Below are positions 24,947-32,892 of a stretch of DNA of 45,895 bases, one piece after another. The notes under the pieces are model-generated. The model saw nothing but the letters and a program-made list of their open reading frames with translations. It did no database searches and had not been told where the DNA came from. How positions within the stretch are numbered: the stretch's first letter is position 1; every line of letters starts with the position of its first letter. The position numbers and the translations under genes were made by a program. The DNA lies in contig JAFUXI010000085.1 of NCBI GenBank assembly GCA_017470995.1, positions 1 through 45,895 on the forward strand, given 5' to 3'. This stretch comes from Spirochaetales bacterium (lineage in GTDB: Bacteria > Spirochaetota > Spirochaetia > Sphaerochaetales > Sphaerochaetaceae).

Positions 24947-26152
24947 TCAGAACCCCCTTCTTATCTGGTCAAGCAGCATCAGGATTTCATTGTCCGTGAG
25001 CGTCCTTGACGGAGAATAGTTGATAGAGTCGGCGTTTATCATCTTCTTGAGCCTTTCATAGTCCTCGACCTTCAGCAGGCTGCAACCTTTTTCGAGGCCG
25101 CACCTGTCTAGAAGAGACTGAACCTCAAGAAGGAATCCGTCTGCAGCACTGACCTGGTCAAGCCCAGTATCCGGATGGCAATGGGAGAAGACGGCAGCAA
25201 GCTGAGCGTACCTCTGGTTCTCCTGAGCCTTCATAATCGGCAGCAGACACCATGCGATTGCCTTGCCGTGAGGAATGTGGTACAGGGCGCCCAGAGAATG
25301 GGCAAATGCATGCACATAGCCTGCAAGCTGGGTATTGATTGCATTGCCTCCGTAATGGGCTGCAAGCAATGTGGCCTGCCTTGCTTCTACATTCTTCGGG
25401 TCATCAAGAAGGATCGGGAGGTTTTCCAAAATCAGTCGCACGCATTCACGGCTCTTGAAAACATCCTCCTCCGAGGAATTGATATCTGCCAGAAGTCCCT
25501 CCAGTCCGTGACTCAGGGCATCGATGGCACACCAGACCGTCACACCCTGAGGTGCGTTCACGATCAGTTCGCTGTTCAGTATCACATGACTTATGGTAAG
25601 GCCTACGACGACAGTCGATTTCTTTACACCGCGATTATTCTTTACAACAGCTCCGACCGTACATTCGGCACCGGTTCCCGCTGTGCTCGGGATGTTTATC
25701 ATGGGCAAGGTCCCGTCCGGGGCCATTGCAAACTTCAGCAGAAACTGGCGCAGGGGCAGATGCGGGTGTTTTGCACTTGCGGCTATGATCTTGGAGCTGT
25801 CAAGGACAGATCCTCCGCCTATGGCGACGATGCAGTCCGCGCCGCAGTCGATGGCCGCACGTCTTCCGTTCTTTACGATCTCGACCGTAGGCTCGGAATT
25901 GATGGAATGGAACACCGTGCATTTTATGCCCTGGCTTTCCAGTGAAGAAACTGCTTTCTGATGCAGGCCGAGACCGAAAAGAGTCTCATCCGTCACCAGA
26001 AAAACCGACTTATACCCGGCATTGCGGCAGATCTCCCCCACCTGACTGCGCGTACCGAAACCCTGAATCAACTCAGGATGTGGAATCGGAACCACTTTAA
26101 TGACTGTTCCGGGAATCTTCCTGATTGTTTTTCTTTCTACATAGAACGGCAT
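24947..26152 (-). CDS. Iron-containing alcohol dehydrogenase
   Basis: The 401-residue group III enzyme has the GGGSVLDSSKIIA nucleotide loop and metal ligands in CAIDALSHGLEG and YVHAFAHSLGALYHIPHG. It interconverts an alcohol and an aldehyde with NAD(P)H. It is the first gene of the ADH-ALDH pair, and possibly of an HNH-containing transcript. The N-terminal 20 residues preceding IPHPELIQGFG are longer than in many homologues. The ATG at 26152 lies six bases from a TATGAT element. Confidence 0.92.
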   Translation of the reverse strand: MPFYVERKTIRKIPGTVIKVVPIPHPELIQGFGTRSQVGEICRNAGYKSVFLVTDETLFGLGLHQKAVSSLESQGIKCTVFHSINSEPTVEIVKNGRRAAIDCGADCIVAIGGGSVLDSSKIIAASAKHPHLPLRQFLLKFAMAPDGTLPMINIPSTAGTGAECTVGAVVKNNRGVKKSTVVVGLTISHVILNSELIVNAPQGVTVWCAIDALSHGLEGLLADINSSEEDVFKSRECVRLILENLPILLDDPKNVEARQATLLAAHYGGNAINTQLAGYVHAFAHSLGALYHIPHGKAIAWCLLPIMKAQENQRYAQLAAVFSHCHPDTGLDQVSAADGFLLEVQSLLDRCGLEKGCSLLKVEDYERLKKMINADSINYSPSRTLTDNEILMLLDQIRRGF

Positions 26153-26158
26153 GCCTCA

Positions 26159-26164
26159 ATCATA
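26159..26164 (-). promoter_or_regulatory. Candidate leaderless -10 for the alcohol dehydrogenase gene
   Basis: TATGAT on the minus strand is followed by six bases (TGAGGC) and the ATG, so transcription may begin at or next to the start codon. GAGG within the six bases could instead be a poorly spaced ribosome site from a more distant promoter. Confidence 0.35.
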
Positions 26165-26283
26165 CATCAGAAGCACGTCAAAAGCAAAACCGGATGAATC
26201 AGAACAGAAGGACCACTCCTGCTACGGAACATGCGGAAAAAGAATAGAGCGAGAATCGAAGCTTTTCACCCCAAATAGTCCTG

Positions 26284-26341
26284 AATTCGCTAATTCTATT
26301 TGCATTTTTAGCCAAAATTCGCAAATTGTATTTGCGTTTTT
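26284..26341. repeat. Two direct repeats with internal dyads before the second DUF4143 gene
   Basis: Two 26-base units (26284-26309 and 26316-26341) agree at 23 positions and are 32 bases apart, about three helical turns. Each contains an inverted repeat; the second has perfect CGCAAAT-tgt-ATTTGCG. The TTGCGT of the second unit could serve as a -35, with TTATTT as -10 at 16 bases. A protein bound here would block transcription of the ATPase gene. Confidence 0.55.
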
Positions 26342-26377
26342 CTGGACATTCTGTTATTTTTCCAATGGGAGTGCTTC

Positions 26378-27556
26378 ATGGATTACATAACCAGAAAACT
26401 GGATATCAAAGAACGTCTTAACCGGAAATCGGTCCTTCTGCTTGGCCCCAGGCAAACAGGAAAGACATCATATATCAAAAACGAACTCACCCAATCGGTC
26501 AGGGCCAAATGGGATCTGTTGAACTCAAGAACCAGAAGACAGCTGGAAGCCGATCCCCAGATTCTGAATGACCAGATAGCTGCGCTCGATATCAATCCTG
26601 AAACAGACATTCTTGTAATTGATGAAATTCAGAAGGTGCCTGCTCTTCTGGATGTAGTGCATGCAATCATAGAAGAAAAGAAAATCCGGTTTCTGATTAC
26701 TGGCTCTAGTGCACGTAAACTCAAAAAGGAAGGAATTAATCTTCTAGGAGGAAGAGCATCCAAAACCACCCTTCTTCCATTTGTATATGAAGAGCTGAAA
26801 ACCCATGGAGAAAAGAGCCTCGAGGAAATCTTTCTGAGAGGAATGCTTCCGCCTGCATGGGACGATGATGATCCGGAAGCCTTCCTTGATGATTATATAT
26901 CAACATATCTTCAGGATGAAATCGCAACCGAAGGGGTAACAAGAAATCTCCCCGGATTCGGAAACTTCCTGAAGATAGCTGCATTGCAAAGCGGCGAGCA
27001 GCTGAATTACTCGAACATTGCAAATGACATCGGTATGTCCAGACAGTCAATAGCCAACTGGTATCAGGTGCTTGAGGACACTCTTCTTGGATTCCAACTC
27101 CAGCCATGGAAAAAGTCTGTGAAAAGAAAAAGCGTAAGCATCACAAAATTCTATCTGTTTGATGTCGGCGTTACCAGAAGTCTGTCCGAAATAGAAGTCC
27201 CTTCTGACACTCAGAGCGATTACGGACGCCTTTTCGAAAACTTCATTGCAATGGAACTGAAGGCCTGGCATGACTACAACAGAAGAAAAGAAACTCTATG
27301 CTACTGGAGAACCGAAAACGGAACTGAAGTTGATTTTGTTATCGGAGACGACATCGCAATAGAAGTCAAGGCCACAAGAAACCCGACATCACGTAATCTG
27401 GAGGGATTGAGGAAAATCGGCGAGGAAAAAATCTTCAAGCAAAGAATCCTTGTTTGCCGTGAAAACATGCCACGCAAAACAGATGAGGGCATCCTTATCC
27501 TCCCGTGGCAGGAATTCCTCCACCGCCTCTGGGAAAACAGATTCCTACCTCAATAG
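26378..27556 (+). CDS. Orphan AAA_14/DUF4143 ATPase
   Basis: The 392-residue protein has Walker A GPRQTGKTS, Walker B ILVIDEIQKVP and the LITGSSARKLK sensor. The DUF4143 tail has TEVDFVIGDDIAIEVKATRNP, again a PD-(D/E)xK-like core. It has the same architecture as the gene at 16829 but is clearly divergent in sequence, so it is not a recent duplicate. GGGAG six bases upstream supports the ATG. Paired repeats just upstream suggest autoregulation. The gene converges on the cysteine desulfurase with only 22 bases between stops. Confidence 0.87.
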   Translation: MDYITRKLDIKERLNRKSVLLLGPRQTGKTSYIKNELTQSVRAKWDLLNSRTRRQLEADPQILNDQIAALDINPETDILVIDEIQKVPALLDVVHAIIEEKKIRFLITGSSARKLKKEGINLLGGRASKTTLLPFVYEELKTHGEKSLEEIFLRGMLPPAWDDDDPEAFLDDYISTYLQDEIATEGVTRNLPGFGNFLKIAALQSGEQLNYSNIANDIGMSRQSIANWYQVLEDTLLGFQLQPWKKSVKRKSVSITKFYLFDVGVTRSLSEIEVPSDTQSDYGRLFENFIAMELKAWHDYNRRKETLCYWRTENGTEVDFVIGDDIAIEVKATRNPTSRNLEGLRKIGEEKIFKQRILVCRENMPRKTDEGILILPWQEFLHRLWENRFLPQ

Positions 27557-27578
27557 CCCGACACCACTGGGCACAGCT

Positions 27579-28718
27579 CTAATGGGAGAGGATTTCCCCA
27601 AGGGCATCGATTGTCAGGAAAATCTCATCCTTCATGGTAAACGGACCGGGAGAGAACCGCAACGTCCCGCCCGGGAAGGTTCCCAGACTCCTGTGGCTTG
27701 AAGGCGAGCAATGCATCCCCACCCTTGTCTCAATCCCGTAACGCTCGCTCAGAAGCGCCGAAATCCGGGCAATATCCATACGTTCCGATACCACCGAGAT
27801 CACCGAGGTCCTGGGTCTGTCCAAAGGGGCACCGACTACTTGCAGTCCTTTTATGGAAGAAAGTCCTTCATAGAGAAGCTCAGTCATACGCCTTTCGTTC
27901 TCTAGAAGTGAACGGAGATTCCTACGTACATAGCGGACACTCTCTGCCAGAGCCAGAAGCCCTGGAAGGTTCTGAGTCCCCGCCTCGAGCCTGTCGGGCA
28001 GTGTCACGGGAACATCCTCGCTGTCGCTCTGGCTGCCGGTCCCGCCGCTGATAAGCGGAGGAATGCTCAGGGCAATATCCTTTCTGAGGGCTATGCCACC
28101 CGTGCCTTCAGGGCCCAATAGGCCCTTGTGCCCGGAGAAGACAACGCCGGCGATATGGTTCCTTTTCATTTCAAATTCAACATAAGGAATGGCCTGAGCT
28201 GCATCGAAGAACATTAAAAGTTTGTTATCATAAGCAAACTGAGCTATCTTTTCGATATCCTGGATGGCACCGCTTACATTGCCGGCCGCACATATGATCA
28301 TGGCCTTGGTGTTCGGTCTGATCAGTTTCTCAGCCCCATCAAGAACCAGATATCCATACTCGTCGCAGGGGATTCTGGAAAAAGGAATGCCTCTCTGCAC
28401 AAGAGGTCGCATCACGCTGTTGTGCTCGCAGGAAGAGACAAGCACATGGTCATCATTTGAGAAAAGACCGCTGATGATCATGTTCAGGGACTCGGTCACT
28501 CCGCTGCTGAAGCAGACGCTCTCGGGAGTTGTGAATCCGAGCATTTCGCCGATATCTTTTCTCAGACCGAACAGCTTGTCGAAGACTGGATACTCACCCG
28601 GGCCGCTGGTCCTGTTTATGTTGGTGCAGTCCTTCTCCAGGAATGCCTTCATCACATTCCCTATCCCCGGGGCCTTGGGGAAACTGGTTGCAGCGTTGTC
28701 CAGGTAAATGCGTCTCAT
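27579..28718 (-). CDS. Cysteine desulfurase-family PLP enzyme of the selenium cluster
   Basis: The 379-residue aminotransferase class V protein starts MRRIYLDNAATSFPKAPG. It has the PLP Lys in SGHKGLLGPEG and a candidate persulfide Cys in GMHCSPSSHRSLGTF. It resembles the EF2568-like family that travels with yedE, a TusA-like gene, DUF3343 and selD, where it probably supplies selenium or sulfur for a labile selenium cofactor. It is divergent from that gene set. The start at 28718 matches family N-termini. There is no Shine-Dalgarno site, and an extended -10 ends seven bases away, so the message is probably leaderless. Confidence 0.87.
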   Translation of the reverse strand: MRRIYLDNAATSFPKAPGIGNVMKAFLEKDCTNINRTSGPGEYPVFDKLFGLRKDIGEMLGFTTPESVCFSSGVTESLNMIISGLFSNDDHVLVSSCEHNSVMRPLVQRGIPFSRIPCDEYGYLVLDGAEKLIRPNTKAMIICAAGNVSGAIQDIEKIAQFAYDNKLLMFFDAAQAIPYVEFEMKRNHIAGVVFSGHKGLLGPEGTGGIALRKDIALSIPPLISGGTGSQSDSEDVPVTLPDRLEAGTQNLPGLLALAESVRYVRRNLRSLLENERRMTELLYEGLSSIKGLQVVGAPLDRPRTSVISVVSERMDIARISALLSERYGIETRVGMHCSPSSHRSLGTFPGGTLRFSPGPFTMKDEIFLTIDALGEILSH

Positions 28719-28724
28719 GTGGAC

Positions 28725-28730
28725 ATTATA
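28725..28730 (-). promoter_or_regulatory. Extended -10 for a leaderless cysteine desulfurase mRNA
   Basis: The minus strand reads TGCTATAAT, then six bases (GTCCAC), then ATG. A TATAAT with the TG extension at this distance puts the transcription start at or next to the start codon. Confidence 0.55.
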
Positions 28731-28827
28731 GCATACCTTCCATTGTATTTTTAAAAACTCAATGATAAAATCAGCGTTGAATACAGATATGTTGCTCACA
28801 CTGCAAGAAATCTGAAAGGAAGGGATA

Positions 28828-29925
28828 ATGACAATATCCAAGGAAAAGAGGAACCTCGCAATCGCAGGCGGCCTCATCGGCATCATCGCCATCGTTCTTG
28901 TTCTTCTGGGAAATCCGAAGAACATGGGTTTCTGTATCGCCTGTTTCATCAGGGATATCGCCGGAGGCATCAAGCTTCATACAGCGGCCCCCGTAAGGTA
29001 TGTCAGACCTGAAATCATCGGCCTGATCCTGGGCTCGTTCATCATCAGCCTGGCCACCAAGGAGTTCAATGCCAGAGGCGGCTCATCCCCCATGCTGCGT
29101 TTCTGCATCGGTGTGATGGTCATGATCGGATGTCTGGCATTCCTCGGCTGCCCGTTCAGAATGGTCCTCAGACTCTCTGCCGGAGATCTGAATGCCCTTA
29201 TCGGTATGCTGGGCTTCGCCGCAGGAATCGGGTGCGGATCGTTCTTCCTGGCAAAGGGATTCTCTCTCGGAAGATCGCACAGACAGGCTCCGCTAGAGGG
29301 CACTGCCATCTCTGCAGTTAACGTGCTTCTTCTGCTTCTGGTCCTCATCGCCCCTGCCCTGTTCGCCTTCTCCGAGAGCGGCCCGGGCTCGATGCATGCA
29401 CCGGTAATTATCTCACTCTGCGCAGGTCTGGTCGTAGGAGTTCTGGCTCAGAGAACGAGAATGTGCATGGCCGGAGGCTTCCGTGACATCTACCTGCTCA
29501 AGGACGCTACCCTCATCACAGGCTTCATCGCACTCTTCATCTTCGCGCTGATCATGAATCTGGCAACAGGCAACTTCAAGCTCGGCTTTGCAAGCCAGCC
29601 CGTCGCACACAGCGCACACATCTGGAACTTCCTCGGAATGTTCGTCTGCGGCCTCGGATGCACGATGCTCGGAGGATGCCCGCTCAGACAGCTGATTCTG
29701 GCAGGTGAAGGAAACAGCGACAGCGCAATCACGGTGCTCGGACTTCTCACCGGTGCTGCGATCTCCCACAACTTCGGTCTTGCCGGCGGAGCCGACAGCG
29801 TAGTCGACGGAGTCTACAAGGTCGGCGGAATCAGCACCAACGGAAAGGTCGCCGTCATAGCATGCATAGTGATTCTGCTTGCAATAGCATGCGTGAAGAC
29901 ATTCGCAAGGAAAATGGAGGACTGA
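28828..29925 (+). CDS. yedE: YedE-family selenium/sulfur transporter
   Basis: This inner-membrane protein of 365 residues has about ten hydrophobic segments. It carries the paired Cys motifs of the YeeE/YedE family: GFCIACFIRD near the start, GCLAFLGCPFRM, RMCMAGGFRD and GCTMLGGCPLRQ. These resemble the thiosulfate/selenium-handling motifs of the fold. Its place before TusA-like, DUF3343 and SelD genes supports the selenium-linked subfamily. It is the first gene of the operon, with GGAAGGG before the ATG. Confidence 0.88.
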   Translation: MTISKEKRNLAIAGGLIGIIAIVLVLLGNPKNMGFCIACFIRDIAGGIKLHTAAPVRYVRPEIIGLILGSFIISLATKEFNARGGSSPMLRFCIGVMVMIGCLAFLGCPFRMVLRLSAGDLNALIGMLGFAAGIGCGSFFLAKGFSLGRSHRQAPLEGTAISAVNVLLLLLVLIAPALFAFSESGPGSMHAPVIISLCAGLVVGVLAQRTRMCMAGGFRDIYLLKDATLITGFIALFIFALIMNLATGNFKLGFASQPVAHSAHIWNFLGMFVCGLGCTMLGGCPLRQLILAGEGNSDSAITVLGLLTGAAISHNFGLAGGADSVVDGVYKVGGISTNGKVAVIACIVILLAIACVKTFARKMED

Positions 29926-29926
29926 T

Positions 29927-30130
29927 ATGGAACTTGATTGCAGAGGCCTGAGCTGCCCGGAGCCTGTCATCAGGACAAAAAGAGCTATTGCAGATAAACC
30001 GGAGAGCATTGATGTTCTGGTTGACCAGAGAGCACCTCTGGAGAATGTCTCGCGCTTTCTCAAGGCAATGAAGTATAATGTCGTTGCCGAGGAGCTTGAC
30101 GGAGAATGGAAGATCAAGGCAACAAAGTGA
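29927..30130 (+). CDS. TusA/YedF-like sulfur- or selenium-carrier protein
   Basis: The 67-residue protein has the CPxP motif in RGLSCPEPVIRTKRA, the Cys that carries a persulfide or perselenide in TusA/YedF proteins. It starts one base after the yedE stop, and its TGA overlaps the next ATG. It is likely a carrier between the YedE transporter or the desulfurase and SelD. Confidence 0.9.
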   Translation: MELDCRGLSCPEPVIRTKRAIADKPESIDVLVDQRAPLENVSRFLKAMKYNVVAEELDGEWKIKATK

Positions 30131-30345
30131 TGGTGGCGACCTTCGCCAACCATTACGGTGCCATGTTGTTCAGAAAAACTGTAGGAGCCGGATGCACATT
30201 GCGTCCGGTTCCCCGCAATCTGTCCTCCTCCTGCGGAACCTGTGCGTTTTTCAGCGGTCCGTTTCTGAAGGACTATATCAATGAGAATCTCGAAGCCGTC
30301 TACGAGCAGAAGGACGGCAAGTTCATCAAGATCTATGAAAACTGA
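30130..30345 (+). CDS. DUF3343 protein of the selenium cluster
   Basis: The 71-residue protein has GAGCTLRPVPRNLSSSCG, with Cys residues spaced as in DUF3343, a family that nearly always occurs beside selD and yedE in genomes with selenium-dependent molybdenum hydroxylases. The exact role is unknown; a putative Se-binding protein is an inference. The ATG at 30130 shares its A with the TGA of the preceding gene, favouring translational coupling over an upstream ATG at 30106. Confidence 0.8.
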   Translation: MVATFANHYGAMLFRKTVGAGCTLRPVPRNLSSSCGTCAFFSGPFLKDYINENLEAVYEQKDGKFIKIYEN

Positions 30346-31378
30346 CGTGAAACTGACAAGCATGGTGAAGACCTCCGGCTGTGCGGCCAAGCTGCCGCCG
30401 GAAAAGCTCCACAGAGTCATAGACAATCTGCCCCTTATGAAAAGCGACAAGCTGCTCGAGGGCTTCGAAAGCGCAGACGACGCCCTGGTCTATCAGGTGA
30501 CCGATGACATCGTATCTGTCCAGACCGTGGACTTCTTCCCTCCCATGGTGGACGATCCCTTCATCTTCGGCGAGGTGGCTGCGGCAAATGCCCTGTCGGA
30601 TGTCTACGCCATGGGCGGAGAACCAGCCGTGGCAATGAATCTTCTGTGCTTCCCGTCCTGTCTGGAACTTGATGTGATGGACAAGATCCTTCGCGGCGGA
30701 ATTGCCAAGGTAAAGGAAGCCGGAGCAGTCATCGCAGGCGGTCACACAATCGCTGACCCGACACCGAAGTATGGCCTGTGTGTTACAGGTTATATGAAAA
30801 AAGATGAAGTCTGGTCCAATTCAGGCGCCAGATGCGGTGATGCCGTAGTCCTTACAAAGGCTCTAGGCGTAGGCATTGTGAATACCGCAGCCAAGGGAGG
30901 AGAGGCTACGCAGAACAGCATTGATGCTGCCGTGGATTCCATGACGCGCCTCAACAGGCTTGCCAGGGATACTGCGCGCAGATATACGGTCCATGCGGCC
31001 ACCGATGTCACGGGTTTCTCGCTTGCCGGCCACTCTCAGGAATGTGCAGCAGCCTCAGGCGTCACCATCGAATTCGACATCAACTCGCTTCCCATCATCG
31101 AGGGAGCTCGCGAACTTGCCACATTCGGCTTCATTCCGGAAGGAAGATACACCAACGAGGACTACCTGTTCGACAAGGTGTTTTTCGAGGAAGGCATCGC
31201 ACAGGATCTGATAGACATAGCCTTCGATCCGCAGACCTCGGGTGGACTTCTTCTGTTCATGCCCGAAGCGGAGGCACAGGCCTTCGTAAGGGCGATGGAC
31301 AAACCCTACTGCAAGCTCATCGGCAGGGTCGTTCCCAAGGCCGAGAGGGATGTAATATTCAGAAAAACCCTCAGATAA
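30335..31378 (+). CDS. selD: Selenide, water dikinase
   Basis: It makes selenophosphate from selenide and ATP. The 347-residue protein has the N-terminal SGCAAKLPPEKL loop with the catalytic Cys (codon TGT, not TGA) and Lys. It has the AIM-type AGGHTIADPTPKYGL segment and PQTSGGLLLFMP. The ATG at 30335 overlaps the end of the DUF3343 gene by 11 bases. No selA, selB or tRNA-Sec is in the window; the partner genes fit a labile selenium cofactor more than selenocysteine, though both may exist. Confidence 0.93.
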   Translation: MKTDVKLTSMVKTSGCAAKLPPEKLHRVIDNLPLMKSDKLLEGFESADDALVYQVTDDIVSVQTVDFFPPMVDDPFIFGEVAAANALSDVYAMGGEPAVAMNLLCFPSCLELDVMDKILRGGIAKVKEAGAVIAGGHTIADPTPKYGLCVTGYMKKDEVWSNSGARCGDAVVLTKALGVGIVNTAAKGGEATQNSIDAAVDSMTRLNRLARDTARRYTVHAATDVTGFSLAGHSQECAAASGVTIEFDINSLPIIEGARELATFGFIPEGRYTNEDYLFDKVFFEEGIAQDLIDIAFDPQTSGGLLLFMPEAEAQAFVRAMDKPYCKLIGRVVPKAERDVIFRKTLR

Positions 31379-31461
31379 TCTTCCTGAACTGTCTTTATTG
31401 TACAAGCCTTGTTCGTCAAAATTACTGTGCTAAAAAAAAATAAGTCTATACAATACAAAAC

Positions 31462-32859
31462 ATGAGCACATCTAAAGCGGTATTAGCAAGGGACACGGAC
31501 CTTCTCCACGGCCCGTTGCTGGGGAAGATATTCTCTTTTGTCCTGCCGCTGATGATTACCAACCTGATTCAGAACCTCTACAACGCAGCCGACATGGTCA
31601 TCGTGGGAATGTCCTCCGTCGACGGCGCAATCGGTGCAATAGGCACCACCGCGGCAATGGTCAACTGCATCCTGAATCTCTTTATGGGCTTTGCGGTCGG
31701 CGCAAGCGTCATGGTCGCACGTGCAATCGGAGAGCGGAACCGGGAAAAGACATCCCAGTCCGTCCACACCTCCCTTGTGATAGGCATGATTTCCGGCATT
31801 GCCGCCTTGGCTCTGGGACTATCCGTAAGCAGACCTATACTCATCATGCTGGGCGATCAGGGACATATCCTTGAGCTGGCACATCTGTACACCAAAATCT
31901 ATTTCATCGGCGTACCATTCATTGCGGTTACAAACTTCCTCATCTCCATTTTCAGGGCAAAGGGAGATACCAGGACCCCGCTTGTGATTCTGACCATCAC
32001 GGGTCTTCTGAATGTACTTCTGAACCTGCTGTTCGTAGTTGTTTTCAAGATGTCCGTCGACGGAGTTGCGCTGGCGACCACTATATCAAACCTCGCATCC
32101 ATGGTTGCGCTTGCTCTGGTGCTCCATAAGGATCAGGGCTGGTGCCGTCTGGAGTTCAGAAAGCTCAGAATCGAGAAGTATTCGCTTAAGGGAATACTGT
32201 ACAACGGTTTTCCTGCAGTCATCCAGGGAGTGCTGTTCTCCCTGTCGAACATGATAATCCAGAGCAGCATCATAGGAATCAACAACAGGCAGTTCCCGGG
32301 CGGATCCGATATCATCGACGGCAATGCCGCAGGACAGAGCATCGAGAGCTTTGCCTATGTTGCAACAAACTCGGTGTGCCAGGCAGCCGTCACCTTCACG
32401 AGCCAGCACTACGGGGCAAGGAAGTTCAACCGCATGGGCAAGGTAATCAGGGATTGCTATCTGGCAAGCTTCATGATTGCCGAGATAATGTCGCTTTCGA
32501 TTCTTTTTTTGCGCTTCCCGCTGGCAAGGATCTATCTTGACTCACCGGCAGCCATAGAAGCCTGCTCTATCAGACTGCTGCACACCCTTACAGCCTACTT
32601 CACCCTGGCATCAATGGACACGGGTTCGGGCATAGTCAGGGGCCTAAACAGGTCGATCATGTCAACCGTAGTCTCCCTGATGGGCTCCTGTGTGCTGAGA
32701 ATCGTCTGGATAGCCACTGTAGCGCGTGCCTACCCGACTCTGAATATGGTCTACATCTCGTACCCCATTTCCTGGGGAATCACAGGACTCTGCCACTTCA
32801 TAGTGGCTATGGTCGTAAAGAAAAAGATGCTCAGCCAGCATCCTGTTGATGAAGACTGA
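31462..32859 (+). CDS. MATE-family efflux transporter
   Basis: The 465-residue protein has twelve predicted membrane helices and the MATE start LGKIFSFVLPLMITNLIQNLYNAADMVIVG. It is a stand-alone transporter without the C-terminal ATPase domain of the gene at 18709. It probably exports organic cations or drugs in exchange for Na+ or H+. It starts 83 bases after selD and could be cotranscribed or have its own promoter. A stem that terminates the convergent gene is embedded in its 3' end. Confidence 0.9.
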   Translation: MSTSKAVLARDTDLLHGPLLGKIFSFVLPLMITNLIQNLYNAADMVIVGMSSVDGAIGAIGTTAAMVNCILNLFMGFAVGASVMVARAIGERNREKTSQSVHTSLVIGMISGIAALALGLSVSRPILIMLGDQGHILELAHLYTKIYFIGVPFIAVTNFLISIFRAKGDTRTPLVILTITGLLNVLLNLLFVVVFKMSVDGVALATTISNLASMVALALVLHKDQGWCRLEFRKLRIEKYSLKGILYNGFPAVIQGVLFSLSNMIIQSSIIGINNRQFPGGSDIIDGNAAGQSIESFAYVATNSVCQAAVTFTSQHYGARKFNRMGKVIRDCYLASFMIAEIMSLSILFLRFPLARIYLDSPAAIEACSIRLLHTLTAYFTLASMDTGSGIVRGLNRSIMSTVVSLMGSCVLRIVWIATVARAYPTLNMVYISYPISWGITGLCHFIVAMVVKKKMLSQHPVDED

Positions 32860-32866
32860 GCATCTT
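32820..32866 (-). terminator. Terminator of the VTC/DUF4956/beta-helix operon, inside the MATE 3' end
   Basis: AAGATGCTCAG (32824-32834) pairs with CTGAGCATCTT (32856-32866) over eleven bases with a 21-base loop. On the minus strand the stem is followed by a run of T, so it fits termination of minus-strand transcription. The loop is long, which weakens it. Confidence 0.45.
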
Positions 32867-32892
32867 ACTCACCTGTTATCGCTATCTTCTGT

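Noticed and set aside
23587-24999. A 470-codon plus-strand open frame opposite the aldehyde dehydrogenase
   Set aside because: It is antisense to a clear ALDH gene, lacks a ribosome site and matches no family; GC-rich coding creates it.
28719-28973. An 85-residue N-terminal extension of the cysteine desulfurase
   Set aside because: It crosses the divergent promoter and the yedE start, and family members begin at the ATG at 28718.
30371-30400. Selenocysteine (TGA) in the SelD active-site loop
   Set aside because: The catalytic codon is TGT (Cys) and no in-frame TGA occurs.
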